NCBI GenBank assembly: GCA_015501055.1
Contig: JADNYV010000118.1
Location: forward strand, 49,562-113,561
Direction: 5' to 3'
Source: Mucidula mucida
Lineage: Eukaryota > Basidiomycota > Agaricomycetes > Agaricales > Physalacriaceae
DNA length: 64,000 nucleotides
The notes under the pieces were generated by a model. That model made no database searches. It was not told the origin of the DNA and saw nothing but the letters and a program-made list of their open reading frames with translations. This document shows, piece after piece, positions 11,656-23,497 of the stretch. Position numbers and translations under genes: made by a program. Every line of letters starts with the position of its first letter. The first letter of the stretch is position 1.

Positions 11656-14126
11656 TATCAGAGAAGCCAGCTGCTATTTTCCCACACACGTCTACAATAA
11701 TCTAGCTTTGCATTTCCTCGTGTATATACTTGAATAGATTGGCGGTACGCGTAGTGTAAGGTTAGGGTTACAAGTGCTTTCTCTTGGACCACCATCATGC
11801 CTGATAACCGGCTGCTCTATCTACGTCTCGGAAGCGGATTTCTCCTTTCAAACATGATATTTGCCGCTGTCGACACGCGTCAGTCGGCCGACGTGCAGCT
11901 CGACGCGTCAACGACAGACCGCGCTGTTTTGTCGCCCATTCGCTAGATAAAGCCATCTTCCAGGTCTTCGGATCGGCTCAAGGCAACAGGGCACCGCCGT
12001 TACAGATATCAGAAATGGAGATGGTGAGTAAAATCCCTCGGTTTCGTTATTAACCTAGATCTGACCTAGATGTAGACGTTGCTTCCCATTATAATTCTGC
12101 TCTTCGACCGGTTCGCATAAGGCGATGTTATGGTTTCGCTGAAAACGGTGTTGTGAGGGCTTGCGCAGAGGATAGTGGGATTGCATGTGTACGGATTTGC
12201 ATCTCGTATATCAGCAAGGCGACCACAGCGGTTATACGCTGGTCAGAGATGCGTAGGATCGTTACCATTCGTCCAGGATGCTATGATAATACCGACCTGA
12301 CACGCCGCGTCACTCTTGCTACACCTCGGGGAGGATTGACGCCTTCTAGCCATCGTTCTGGCGACTCTGGTAGGTCGATGGCAGCGTTTCGGTTCCCGAT
12401 TTCGACCATAGTGTGCCCTCCCTCCTTTCAATATCATCATCTTACTCGAAGCTTAGGTCGTGGACAGTCGCGTGCGGACACTTCCATCGTGCTCACCAGC
12501 TGAAACCTGCCTGTGTCGTAAACCTTCATGTTTTAATTACGAACATCGAAAAAAGTCTTGTTTCGCCTCTGCTCCGCCCACAAAATTTCCAGCGCTTAGG
12601 CTACCAGATTCTGTTATTGATTCTCGGCGTGGGCGCATACGTGTTCTATTGCTTCATACCTGACAATAACGTCTTGGTAGCCGTTGTTCATTGCGCCGGA
12701 TCCGCTTCTACTCGAAGACTTTTATATGGATTACGTCTCCAAGGACGAGAAGGATGGTATACTCTCTATTCGGATCTCTGTATACCCGCGGCGCTGAACG
12801 ACCCTCCGCGCGTGAGCAGACGAGAAGGCGACGATGAATGCAACGGGCTCCTTCACGCCGAGTACGTGTTTGGCAAAGTGCAAAGGCCGCGCGATGAGGT
12901 TCGACGAATCCGTTATTGGCCGCGGCTCAGCGCGTCAAGCGGCGCTTGCTTCAGCGGGTGCACTGATAATGCCGGAGTATGTGCTTTACATGATACAAAG
13001 CTTCTTCTTCTCACTTTCAGTCAATTCAAGTGCATTAACATTCAAGAGGAACAGAAATCGAGATTTGGCTTGAAGGAGCCGTCCTGTTTAATGTGGACAT
13101 GTACCTCTCCGGAGGGCATGGTCCGACGTTGTGTGGCGCAAAATAAATATCCCGCTATCGTATATAATATGATGAATCTCAGAAACTACCGTTCCACCAC
13201 AAGGAGTGTCGCACTCCCGGCGTCAGCTCAAGCAAGCGCCATATGGTAAATACTATTCAACGGCTCACGATTATCTGCCAGTATGAACGACCGTATTTCC
13301 GTCAGCTGCGTACTCTGAACTCCAGAGTCTTTCACAGGCTGGGGGTTTATAGCAGGGTTATAGTAAAGGCCAGATGCCAACATGGCGCAGGCATTCTGGA
13401 TGAACGAATGAACCTCGCGTGAACGTTTTGGAATATCTGAAGCTATGTTATCAGCGTGGCTGCTGGCATGAGCAAGAGGGAGAAAAGTACTCCGGAGAAG
13501 AGAAGTTATCCCAATAAAGCGTGAACTTGATACGCACACAACGAACGACCCGCGCCAAGAGATGTTCAGCCTGGACTTTTCGTGTGGTCCTTGGTAGAGT
13601 CGGTACGCCATCCGGACGGTACTGTAGTGTGCTCTCTTCCGCAGCGCTTTGTACGCCAACGGGTCGGTCAAAAGTATCAGGTTGATAGTAAACGCGACCC
13701 ATTGTTGGGGAGATCATCAAGGACGCGACAGTCGACTCACGAGCAGCCAACGAGCCGAGACCCCCAACGGACTACCGTGCTCGTAAGTCTCATCGCGCCG
13801 ACTGGCGACGGGCGCCACAACTCTTCTCCAAAGTGATTAGCTGTAGGAAACATACGGCAGTAACCGCTCGAATTGTAGGGAACTTTCTCTCTCTCTTTTT
13901 CTAGATGAAAGTCGACAGGATGGTAAAGCTGTGCTTGGCTGAAACTGCTAATTAGAGGCGACGGTTTCGCGTTATGCGGCACCTTCTGCGCAGTGATGGA
14001 TTCCACCTAACGGGTCTCGTGCGCAGCTGTTTCATTTGGTCGCGTCTCTGCTATATAACGCGACGCGTTGAAGAGGTTTTTTCATCATTCGCTTCTATTT
14101 GCCTTCCACTTTTCCTTGTTCTGACA
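11656..14126. other. 2.5-kb stretch without a supported gene
   Basis: Open frames such as plus 12413-13249 and minus 13228-13671 are not supported by domains or matching splice frames. A single telomere-like GGTTAGGGTTACAA sits at about 11760. Some frames have hydrophobic runs (LLILGVGAYVFYCFI near 12616-12660), so a decayed membrane-protein gene is possible but unproven. Confidence 0.35.
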
Positions 14127-16151
14127 ATGCTTTCCAGAGCTCTCTTCGTTCCTTCTCTCCTCTTTCTACCTTCTGGGTCTTATACCTAAACTTTCGATTG
14201 GACCTCTGTATGTTCTGTTCTCAGTTTCGCGAAATGCGCCGTTAATGTTGTTGTCCCTACAGGTCCAAGCCTCGACGAGCCTCGATTGGGTTGACTGTTA
14301 CGATGCGTTCAAGTGTGCACGCCTCCAGGTACGACTTATCGTTCGCTTGGTCTTCCATAATAAAACATGAATGTTTGAATAGGCGCCCTTGGACTACTGA
14401 AACGAAAACGGGACCCAAGCCGGCATAGCTGTCATCAAGTATCCATCCACCGCCACATCGGACACCTATTGCGGGACTGTGCTCTTCAACCCAGGTGGTC
14501 CCGGTGAGAGTGGAGTCACCGCTCTGCAGTCTGTCGGTCCACTGTTTGCCCAAGTCATTGGTTCGCAATACGATATCGTGTCGTTTGATCCTCGAGGTAA
14601 GTTTCTTTCTCCTTGTCCATTAAGGGTATTTATCAACGATGAAAGGTGTCGGGGTGACCTTGCCTCGTACGGAGTTCTTCCCTACAGAGACTGAACGCGC
14701 GCTCTGGCTGGCGGATCCCACCAAATTTTCCCATGTTATCAATGCGACGCACGATTCGACGTTGCTTCCTAAGATGTGGGCCAATGCTCAGCTCCTCGGG
14801 CAACTGGCAAACGATCGTGATACCGCTGGAATGCTGCAACATGTTTCAACGGATAATGTCGCCAGGGACATGCTGAGGATCACTGAAGCCTCTGGTCAGG
14901 AGAAGCTCATGTACTGGGGTGTTTCGTGAGTCGCTTTTCTCCTGTCAGCTATCCTCAGAACATGACTGACACTTGGCTGAAGATACGGAACCGCTCTTGG
15001 CACCACCTTTGCCCCCATGTTCCCGGTGAGATAGAGTCAGATTTTGAGCTGCCTATGTCTAACTGTATTAGGACCGTGTCGAGCGTCTGGTCATCGATGG
15101 TGTTTTGGATCTAGAGGCTTATTACTCTGGTTTGTCTGAATGGCTCTTGAGACTGCCATGTCTCATCGTTTTCATAGGTGACTGGCGGAACCAAATTGAG
15201 GACGCCGACGCCGCTCTTCAAATCTTCTTCAACGGCTGTGTCGCCGCCGGTCCCACCCTCTGCGCGTTCTACGCCGACTCTGTTTCTGAGATTCAAGCCA
15301 ACTCTCTACGCCTCAGTCCTCGCTTCGCCCGTACCCGCCTACGTTGAGGGCTCGTCGACATACGGGCTCGTCGACTTTTCGATCCTCAAGAATGCGGTGA
15401 AGATAGGTCTATACAACCCGTACACACTGTTCGCTACGATTGCACAAGGCTTGGCCGAGCTACAATCCGGGAATGGGATCACGATATACACTATGCAGTT
15501 GGACGATGCGCCGTACGAATGTTCTCGCGAAGGATCGGCTGAGCCTTATAAGAATGCTTGGGAGACGGTGTACGCTGTCGCGTGCGGGGACGCCGTCGAG
15601 AACACGGTCTCGGCAGATGGGCTTTACTGGGACGATATTAAGGATACGTCGTCCTTTGCTGACTCGTTGATGTTCCAGTACGTTGGGTGCTCGTACATGT
15701 TCTCTTTTGCTTGTGTTACAATCAATTGACGTGTCCTTTATAGGGGATGGAAAGTTCATCGAGAAGGGCGCTTCATGGGACCCTTTGGTGGGAATAAGAG
15801 CTTCCCTCTCCTTGTCATTGGCAACACGGCTGATCCAGTGACGCCTCTGGCTGCGTATGTTCTTTCTTGCTATAATCTGTTTTCACCCCATTCATGCCCG
15901 CGTTTAACAGTGCCAAGAAAGCTGCTGCTGCGTTCCCTGGAGCTGTCGTGCTCACACAAGATTCGCCTGGTGTAAGTACCATCCACTTTGACTTCGCATG
16001 GCATACTAATCTAATCTTCTAGCACACCTCTCTCGCCGCTTCGTCCAATAGTGAGTATGGGCATGTTCAGGCCTATTTCCAGAATGGCACGCTTCCTGAG
16101 GTTAAAACTGTCTGCTCGGTCGAGAGCGAGCTGTTCCCGGCGAGTTCCTAG
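14127..16151 (+). CDS. Secreted S33-type serine peptidase (tripeptidyl-aminopeptidase/TAP-like alpha/beta hydrolase), possibly broken
   Basis: The alpha/beta-hydrolase core is clear: LFNPGGPGESG (oxyanion-side motif), DIVSFDPRG, a nucleophile elbow split by an intron (WGVS/YGT, G-V-S-Y-G), the acid in IGNTADPVTP, and the catalytic His in DSPGHTS across the last intron. The C-terminus (EYGHVQAYFQNGTLPE ... CSVESE) matches the TAP-like C-terminal domain of peptidase family S33; stop TAG at 16149-16151. The N-terminus MLSRALFVPSLLFLPS looks like a signal peptide, so the enzyme would be extracellular and remove short peptides from protein N-termini. Oddity: after a well-formed intron ending at about 14381, the conserved PLDY segment runs straight into TGA at 14398-14400 and the frame continues open afterwards (NENGTQAGIAVIKY). 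Unless splicing avoids it, the gene is a recent pseudogene. The junction of exons 1 and 2 is also unclear. Confidence 0.72.
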
Positions 16152-16403
16152 ACGATGTCCTCCTCTGTTTTATTTTCGTTGTTTAGTTTGAGGTGGACGT
16201 TGAACCTCTTTATTTATTTTTCAATGGCAATTTAACCTTCTTTTTAATTGATCCTCGAACGTTTGAACCCCCATTTCAGATAGAAGATGTCCTCGCATCT
16301 CATTCCACCGATGGGAAGACAAGTCAGTGAAACTCCCGCCTCCTGTATGTCTTGCCCGTCAACTACATACGTCGGGTGTCTATTATCTACCACTATCCTG
16401 TCC

Positions 16404-17116
16404 ATGCCTTCGACACGCAAACAAAAAGCAAATGCCAGGAAAGAGGCCGTCCTGAGAAGTTTCTCAGCACTGTCTGCCGACCATCGAGAATGGGTGAGAC
16501 GCCAACAACAACTAGAAGCGGAAACCATTGCCCTTCGCGCGCGTCTTCCCGACTTTCTCCAGCCTTTTGCATCCAATCTCTCCGTCTGCGATCCCTCGGA
16601 TGACCAGAAAATACGACGTCTAGACGGCGCGAACAGTTGCACTTTCTACATCTCCGCATCCTCTGTCTCTCTCACCGTCTCACCTCCAGCTTCCACCCAC
16701 CCCCAAAAGCACCTCAAAATACATTCCGAAAACTGGGGGACATCCTCTAGATACGTGACGGACTGCGCCTCGTCTGAGAAGCTCGCCGTCTTCTTGAGCT
16801 ACCGCGCTGTCGACGATGAATCAGACAGGCGTGGTCTGGCTAATGCCGATCCCGGAGAAGACATGTATGCGCATTCCGCGAAAGGGGTCAAGGAAATCGT
16901 CGAGGATGTTGTTAGGGATATGGGATACACGATGGAGAAGTTGGATAAAGATGCATGCATGATGTTTTGGACGCGTTCATGGGTACACCGGGTGCGCATT
17001 TGCTGAGCCGTAAGGTGCAGAAGCATGCGTCGTTGCGGCAGGTCATTCGTGATGATTTGGAACTGAAGGAGGGTGATCCTGAAGGTGTTATTTTGGGTAC
17101 TGTGATTGGACCCTGA
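16404..17116 (+). pseudogene. Unknown-family gene, left member of an inverted paralogue pair, frameshifted near its 3' end
   Basis: Start at 16404 (MPSTRKQKANARKEAV). Recognisable by comparison with its paralogue at 20517-21210: shared blocks are LSADHREWVRRQQ, RALRARLP-type FLQPF, CDPSDDQK, ENW, and SAKGVKEIVEDVVRDMGY. From about 16961 the homologous C-terminal part (DAFMGTPGAHLLSRK, ASLRQVIRDDLE) continues in another frame to TGA at 17114-17116, a net one-base loss in a TTTT run. A conventional reading in the first frame ends at 17006. I do not know the family; the product would be soluble, charged and helical at both ends. Either the gene is dead or the run is an assembly error. Confidence 0.6.
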
Positions 17117-17790
17117 GGGCGGGCGTAGTAGCTCGATGAGAAAATGTGTATAGTCGCCAGCCTTGTACTCAGCACACATGTGACATGAAACATTTCTCAT
17201 GCGAGAACACCCCGAGTTTTGCTCAAGCGATTGAATCGAAGGACTCTGCGCACCCATCAGCTTAGTAGGGATAATGCCGATGCCAGAGCCGGCTAGCGTT
17301 CTCACGCCTACTGCTTGTCTTCCGACCGTCAATCTGAAATTTACGAAATGCGCGTTCAGCCGCCATCATAACGCTCTAACATACATTAGCCAAGCCAATG
17401 TAGGAAGGACTTGACGCGCCGGTGACATCATCTACAAGTTTTCGTGAAGGGACCTCTTAGCGTGTGCTCCTGATGCCCTGCGTCTACGGGGTAATACTCA
17501 AGACTTCTGACCTGCCGAGATGCTAAGGATATTTCTGTTCCCCATGATATTCTCATCATGCGGTGGAGCCTATCAGAGGTCGGTGAAAGCGTCATCTCGA
17601 CATCACGGTGCCACTGAATGCGAAAGTCCACTCGCTTACGTCTTTCTACTCTTCCCAGGCTCTTACATGCCTACCCGCACATGTCCAACTTGGCAGGTTA
17701 GGGTTACAACCCTTTCTTGAGTTTCTTGATCGTGGCGAACATTGGATTACCTCTGAGGTTATCTACCTCCCCTCAAACATAGCTCGCCCC
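17117..17790. other. Intergenic region upstream of P450 gene
   Basis: No gene supported. It contains a second lone GGTTAGGGTTACAA at about 17694, identical to the one near 11760. The stretch directly before 17791 should hold the promoter of the P450; I see no convincing TATA box. Confidence 0.35.
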
Positions 17791-20097
17791 ATGTTACCAC
17801 CGATTATCGTGCTGGTGGGTCCCATCCTCTGGGCACTCGCTGTCATTCTTCGAATAGGACGAAGGGATAGAGGTTTACCGCCTGGTAAGCATTCGCCTCG
17901 TCTTTTCGAGTCGCCATAATGTAATCTCTTCCAAGGACCACCGACTCTTCCACTCATCGGCAATCTTCATGTATTTCCGAACAGCGCCAAAATACACCTC
18001 AAGTTCGAATCTATGGTGTCGCACCTTGAGGGATCTGAATTGCTTCTAGGTTCGCTGAATGGGCAAGCCGATATGGGGATGTCTTTTCGGTACGTCGTCT
18101 ACACGAATATGCTTCAAAACTTACCGATTCGTCTATAGTTGAAGGCGGCCTCCCAGACCATGATAGTTATATCAAGTGCCACCGCCATTCGTGAGATCGT
18201 GGACAAGACGGGGTGGAGTGCAAGCGGGCGTCCACCTCTGTACCTGGCAAACCTATATGCCGGAAACAAGTATCTGCTTTGGATGTCGGATTGTGAGGGT
18301 TTCAGCCTTTCAGGATACTTAGAAGACACTCATTTGTCGTCAACAGCGCCTGAACTTCGAGCGACTCGTAATATTGTCGCTGTTTTCTTCGCGAAACAGA
18401 ATGCTTTCAAGTGGAGGTCCGTCGTCTCTGCAGAAAGCACTCAGCTGCTCTTCGAAATCATGGAGAACCCCGACGTCTGTCTTTCAATTCGTCGTGTCGT
18501 CGTCACTGTATATCTTATTGCTTCGTAGAATCTCGAGGTTTGCGTCAAGCGTTATATATTCTCGGTCATCAAGGTCCTTCATCTTTGTGGTCCCCGCTTC
18601 CAGCCATACTGATCCCTCATAGACTCTATCATACGGCCAACGAGCTCCACGCTACGACGCTGCTGATGTTAAGAAATATTTTGAGGTTTGTGCCTTTCTT
18701 CAGGGCAGTGGCGTTTCTTGATCAATTTCTTAGACGTTCGAAGAAGTGTCGCGTATCATGTCGCCGGGTAGCTATCCTCCCATCGATTTGATCCCTGCCC
18801 TCAAGTATCTTCCCGAATGGCTGGCTCCCTGGCACGCCGCTACTCGTGCTGTCAAGAAGGACCGAGATATTCTCCACGCAAAAATGTCTGCCCCTGCGGA
18901 AACGCGTGTTGCCAATGGGGAAGCTAATAAACTATCGCGCTGTTTCCTCGATGAGGTCTTGCAGGCCGACGAGAATACACAACTGGATCGAGACCTATCA
19001 TCGTCAGTTGTCGCACATGCTCTTTATTCGTCTTGTGCTTGACCCGTATGGCGTCCTATAGGTACACCGCACTCGTTCTCCTCGATGGAGGTTCCGATAT
19101 ATCCGCGATGTTAATCCTGACATTCATCCTTGTGCTCGCCTCGGACCAAGAGCTACAGGCGCGTGTTTGGAAGGAGCTCAACTCAGTCGTTGACAATAAT
19201 CGACTTCCGGACTACGAGGATTTCGAGAAGATGCCCCTGCTTCAGGCGGTAACAAAGGAGATTCAAAGATTACGATCGCCCGTACCCTTAGGCATACCCC
19301 ATAGCGCATGCGAGGATGTTCACGTACGTAGTCTCTCTACATGGGACTGAGTACATTACTGACTTTGACAAGTACAAAGGTTATGTCATTCCGAAAGGGA
19401 GCACCGTCATGCTCAATACTTGTACGTACGTCTGGTATGGGTTTCGTTTTACTTATGGAAATGGCTTTCAGACGGCATCAACCACGATCCGAGCGTTTTT
19501 GACAATCCAGAGCTGTTCGACCCAGACAGATTCCTGCGCTCAGAGTTCGGAGTATCATCTGTAGAGAAGGAAAAAGACTTTCGCGACAGTTTGATCTTTG
19601 GAGGAGGCAGGGTATGCGTGCCACTTCTTTATGGTTGTTCCGCGCTTATACTGGTACAGAGAGTATGCCCGGGACAATGGCTTGCGCGAGACGAAATGGT
19701 AATGGTCTCTCTGATCGAAAAGCACGTTTTGCTTACAGGTAAAATGAACATAGGACCTCGCACTGATGCGTCTGGTGTGGGCTTTCGAGTTCAGCAATCC
19801 TGTTGATGCCCAGACCAAACAACATATTTCTCGTGGTCTTCCACCTGAAGCGTTTAAATGGGTACGCGCAAAGTTGGCTTTCCTCTTTCTTCGGTGTGCT
19901 GATTTCCGATACTACAGGAGATAGTGACCACCCCAAAGCCCTTCGAATGTACGGTCAAGACTAGGCATGGGGTGGATCGCGCTGTGAAAGATACATTTTT
20001 TTCCGCCATGGAAGAGTTACAGAAGTTTGAAGCCGACTTGGCTGTTGATGACAAGGATAGGATGGCGGAATTGGAGACGAAGTCAAGGATTTCCTAA
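17791..20097 (+). CDS. Cytochrome P450 monooxygenase (first)
   Basis: A class II P450 of roughly 500-530 residues in at least ten exons. The start at 17791 gives an N-terminal membrane anchor (IIVLVGPILWALAVIL), a basic stop-transfer and a Pro-rich hinge (GPPTLPLIGNLHVFP). Then FAEWASRYGDVFS, GWSASGRPPLYLANL, AESTQLLFEIMENPD, and YGQRAPRYDAADVKKYFE. The I helix is unusual: LLDGGSDISAM has Ile where the catalytic Thr is normal. The K-helix ExxR is KEIQRLR, the PERF-like motif FDPDRF, and the heme-binding loop FGGGRRVCPGQWLA, restored across an intron, holds the Cys ligand. The long charged tail (KDTFFSAMEELQKFEADL) ends at TAA 20095-20097. No frame break was found once introns at about 18290-18345, 18472-18528 and 18560-18621 are removed. 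It would sit in the ER membrane and oxidise an unknown small molecule with electrons from a reductase. Confidence 0.85.
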
Positions 20098-20516
20098 TTA
20101 CAACGTGTGACCTGTCCACAACTTGTCTTCATACTTGCTTCATACACTCGTCACTGTCTATGCATCTATATCATGTTCACCAGCGGTCGGATTGGATGTC
20201 AAGATGGTCATTGCCATGCGGGGCGATTAACGGGGCCGGAGATGGTTAGATCAACCCAGATTGAAACGCATTCATACACCGTCTGGTAAGTATTCTACTT
20301 TTTTTGTCTCATGAAAGGTAGCCAGGGAGGGCGGTGGTTGTCTCTTCGAGCTTATGCACGTACTGAAATAGGAGAGATCAACGCGGGCAAGACTGGCGAT
20401 GCTATCGGTGGTGTCTTGATGCGCTTTGACATGTTTATAATTCAAGGAGAACAATCCGAGGCAAAAAGAAGTTTGAGCCAAGTGAGGCAAGTCCAAAGAT
20501 ACAAATGTTACTACTC
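20098..20516. other. Convergent intergenic gap
   Basis: Space between the P450 stop and the stop of the minus-strand paralogue. It must hold both 3' ends. A plus frame 20311-20520 has no recognisable domain. Confidence 0.3.
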
Positions 20517-21210
20517 CTAGTAGTCACTGATGTCCTTCTCCAAGTCTCTACGAATGATCCTCCGCAGCGACGCCTCTTCCTGGAGCCTTTCAATTAATAG
20601 GTCTGCACCCTTAGTCCCTATCACTGCGTCCAGCAGCTTCATGCGCGCAGCATTGCCTAACTTTCCAAGTAACCCATATCCCTTGCCATGTCCGCTACAA
20701 TCTCCTTCACCCCTTTCGACGTATGGGAATAGGCGCCGGTCCCGTAATCGTTATATGAGGTGGCATAGGCCTTCCCATGTTTCATCTCGCCGGACGATTT
20801 CGCAGTCTTCCAACTGTCGGCAGCCCCGTATTTAAGGCTTACGGAGTTCATGGTACTCACAGAACCCCGCAAGTACGTATACCAATTTTCCACCTGGATT
20901 TCGAGGTACTTTTCTGGTTCGCGAGGAGGCGAAACGACCAGTAAGCTCCAGCTTTCCGATAGTTCAAAGCCCCCGTCGTGTGCATCATTTGTACGTTGAA
21001 CTTTCTGATCTCTGGAAGGGTCAACCACCGCGATGTGGGCTACGAAGGGCTCTAAGAAGGTGGGAAGTCGTGCGCGGAGCGCGCGACTTTCCTCCTGGAC
21101 CTTTTGTTGTTTGACAACCCATTCTCGATCATCGGCGGACAGAGCTGCCAATATTTGAGAGCTTCCTCTTTAGAAGTGGCTCCCAAATTTGCACTGTGGG
21201 TAGGCGGCAT
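20517..21210 (-). pseudogene. Unknown-family gene, right member of the inverted paralogue pair, frame-broken
   Basis: The minus-strand homologue of 16404-17116. Shared blocks: LSADDREWVVKQQ, ESRALRARLPTFLEPF, VVDPSRDQKVQR, VENW, SHTSKGVKEIVADMARDMGY, then in a different frame LLDAVIGTKGADLLIERL and ASLRRIIRRDLE to TAG at 20517-20519. Two breaks are visible relative to the paralogue: a one-base loss near 21150 just after the start (MPPTHSANLGATSKEEAL, then the shifted AALSADD), and a loss of about four bases near 20670. The long open segment 20657-21151 lies between them. Function unknown. Both copies being broken at slightly different places near the same C-terminal position is notable. Confidence 0.6.
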
Positions 21211-21364
21211 GATAATACTGGTAGCGACAGTTGGACTTGGGAGTCAATCCCTGCTGCATGGTCACGTGGTCCGAGTGCGATACGACAAGATGCTTAAGAT
21301 CGCCGATTGAAAAGAGAACACTAAATCATCTATATCTGTAGACTACAGACTACAACTTCTGCGA

Positions 21365-22574
21365 CTAATCGTCCTTGAGACCCAATATGGTGCCCATCTC
21401 TACACCGTTTAGAAGCGCATCGGTATCGCCTGGGTAGAGATCAGGCAGAAGGAGGCCTAAACCGGTGAGATTACTAGACGTGAACCACCATAAAAGTAGA
21501 CGCCTCATTCTCTGGCGCTTGGCTGGCTGCGAATTATCTTCTGCAAACCATTCTGCGATGCTCGATAGATCTGGCGCCAATTGCGACCACACGTCGCGCT
21601 CTTGAACTGATAAAAACTAATCAATACACGTGCAGTTCTCTGGAGACGGCGGACTCACAAAGATACCATTTTCGATGCGACTTTAGTAGAGGAGCAACAA
21701 ACGCGTGATACGCGCCTGACTTGCGCATGGGGAACGGGCCTGCCAACAAGCCACATAAAGCATCGCGCGCCATGACGAAGAGCTTTGCATGTGTGTCATG
21801 CAGATGATACACTGTGTCCTTAGTTTCCTTGCGTAGAGAAATGTAGAAATCTCGAAGCCTCGCCGCAGGCACATGCCGAGGATTTATGTAGAAAGCATTC
21901 AGGCCATGGAATATATCATAGATCATGGCGATCTCTCGTTCCGGAGTAAGCGGCTTTGCGGGCTGCGTCGAGGGAGAGCTGGGTGACCAGGGTGGCAGCT
22001 GGAAGAAAGCACGGAAGGCGTTGCAGATCTCGTCCGCATGGTCCTGTGCTACGGGCGCCGTATGTAGGCTTGCTTCGACATCTGTGAGGAGTGTGGTTAT
22101 TGTCGACGCGCGCTCTGAGTCCATTCCTACGAATGGCTCGTCCAGCACATCGAGCAATGCCATTTGGAAGTCACGCCGCTCGTTCCTTGCCAAGCGTTCG
22201 ATCAACCTTTCCTGACGCTCCGGAGAAGAAAAAAGAGTTTGTCTCCTCAGTGCATTGAGAGATACGAGAGCCTCGTATCTCGACGTCAATCCCAAACGTC
22301 CCAGATCCTCCGCGTACTTGGCGATGTCCCAGGGCGTGATGCAGAGAGAAAGAAGCCGGAAGCGTTGGAGGAAGAAGTCTTCTGGACGAACGCCGCGGCG
22401 GAGGTGGTCAACGGCAATGAAGCAGTCATGCACCAAAGCGAGGATCATTTGGGCAGCGCTGTCGTCGGTGCGCTCGAGCAAAGGGATGACGTGTGCGCCT
22501 GGTATTTGTCCGAGACTTCGATCTTGGGGTGGAATATAGGCGCCACCGTCAAGACCAAGGCCGTAGAAGGCCAT
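21365..22574 (-). CDS. Conserved-looking protein of unknown function
   Basis: Two exons: 22574-21659, an intron of 52 nt (21607-21658, GTGAGT...TCAG) and 21606-21365, giving about 385 residues. The frame joins cleanly as WYLFQERDVWSQLAPDL. The product is soluble and helical with no signal peptide or membrane segment. Visible parts are MAFYGLGLDGGAYIPPQDRS at the start, a middle helical region rich in Arg and Leu, a Pro/Ser linker (LPPWSPSSPSTQPAKPLTPE) near residue 210, and a hydrophobic end (RRLLLWWFTSSNLTGLGLLL). I recognise no catalytic motif. It sits between two P450 genes, but that alone does not reveal a role. Confidence 0.75.
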
Positions 22575-23497
22575 TGTATTATGTTGATGTGAGTTGAAGA
22601 CGTGTGGTAAGAGGACGTGTAAGCAGAGATCAGGAAGCGCAAAGAGTCAGGATGGGCGGCTAGTGATTGCAAGGCTTCAATATATAGTTGTCGTGGACCA
22701 TCATTGACACAATGACAATAGGGCTCGTTTGTAGGTGGTCTTCAATTGTTCCACCAAAACCCAATTGTTTATCGTGTGGCCCGCTGTTGTCAGAGCAGTA
22801 CGCGCATAGCAACCGTTGCGCTTTCAGTCAATCTGGGATCGAAGCCATACTGTAGGTAAGGTCGACCAAGGGGGGAACATGGGCGTTTGTTCTGGTGAGT
22901 AATCTAATCAGCGTCTTCTTCCGAACCCGGACTCGACTCGGTCCGAGCTGTTCCGAACATTCTTGCTTTCTACTTTCATGACCCGAGGTCATTCGATGTT
23001 ATCATTTAAGGCCGTGCACACAGGTATAGGTAATTGCAAGCCCCGGAGCCACCCAGAAGGACCTAAATTCTTGTTTGTAGGACGAGGTGCGCGGACCCGA
23101 ATAAACGAACAAAGGTAGTGGATCCTGTTATCCCGGTGTTTGCGTCCTGCGGTCCAAGGATTCTCCATGAGATCCCCCGAAATCTAAGTCGTGTACTTCA
23201 TTTTCTCGCGCTGTCTGCTGCAGAAGTGTACTTGGCGCGCGCACTGGAGAAATCTCGACGCGAGCAGAATCCTTCCACACCCGTCATTACTTATCTAGAA
23301 AAACCCCGGGACTGTCGGTGGCGGAGTTGTAGAGTACCCGACGATGCTTCATTGCATACGCAGTGTTCATTCTGGTGGTGTTGATCCGTCATGCAGATCA
23401 ATTGCGTCAAGCAATGCCATCTTGCGTTCCCCGGTTAATGGTATAAAAGGGCATGAGCGTTAGCTATGCAAGATGCTATATCACCTTTCCACCTCCT
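22575..23497. other. Divergent intergenic region between unknown gene and CYP505 gene
   Basis: About 920 bp shared by two divergently transcribed genes (minus 22574, plus 23498). Apart from a TATA box at 23442 I see no gene. A common control region for the two is possible but not shown by any motif. Confidence 0.4.
23442..23447 (+). promoter_or_regulatory. TATA box of the CYP505-type gene
   Basis: TATAAA (in GGTATAAAAGGG) lies 56 nt upstream of the ATG at 23498, the normal spacing for a short fungal 5' leader. Confidence 0.65.

Noticed and set aside
11760..11775. Nearby chromosome end
   Set aside because: Only one and a half telomere units, no longer tract, and normal genes on both sides.
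12413..13249. 278-residue plus-strand protein
   Set aside because: No domain, mixed composition, and no splice-consistent neighbours; probably a chance or decayed frame.
18290..18660. P450 at 17791 broken in its C-helix region
   Set aside because: Stops in the naive reading vanish when introns at about 18290-18345, 18472-18528 and 18560-18621 are removed; the restored text matches the family.
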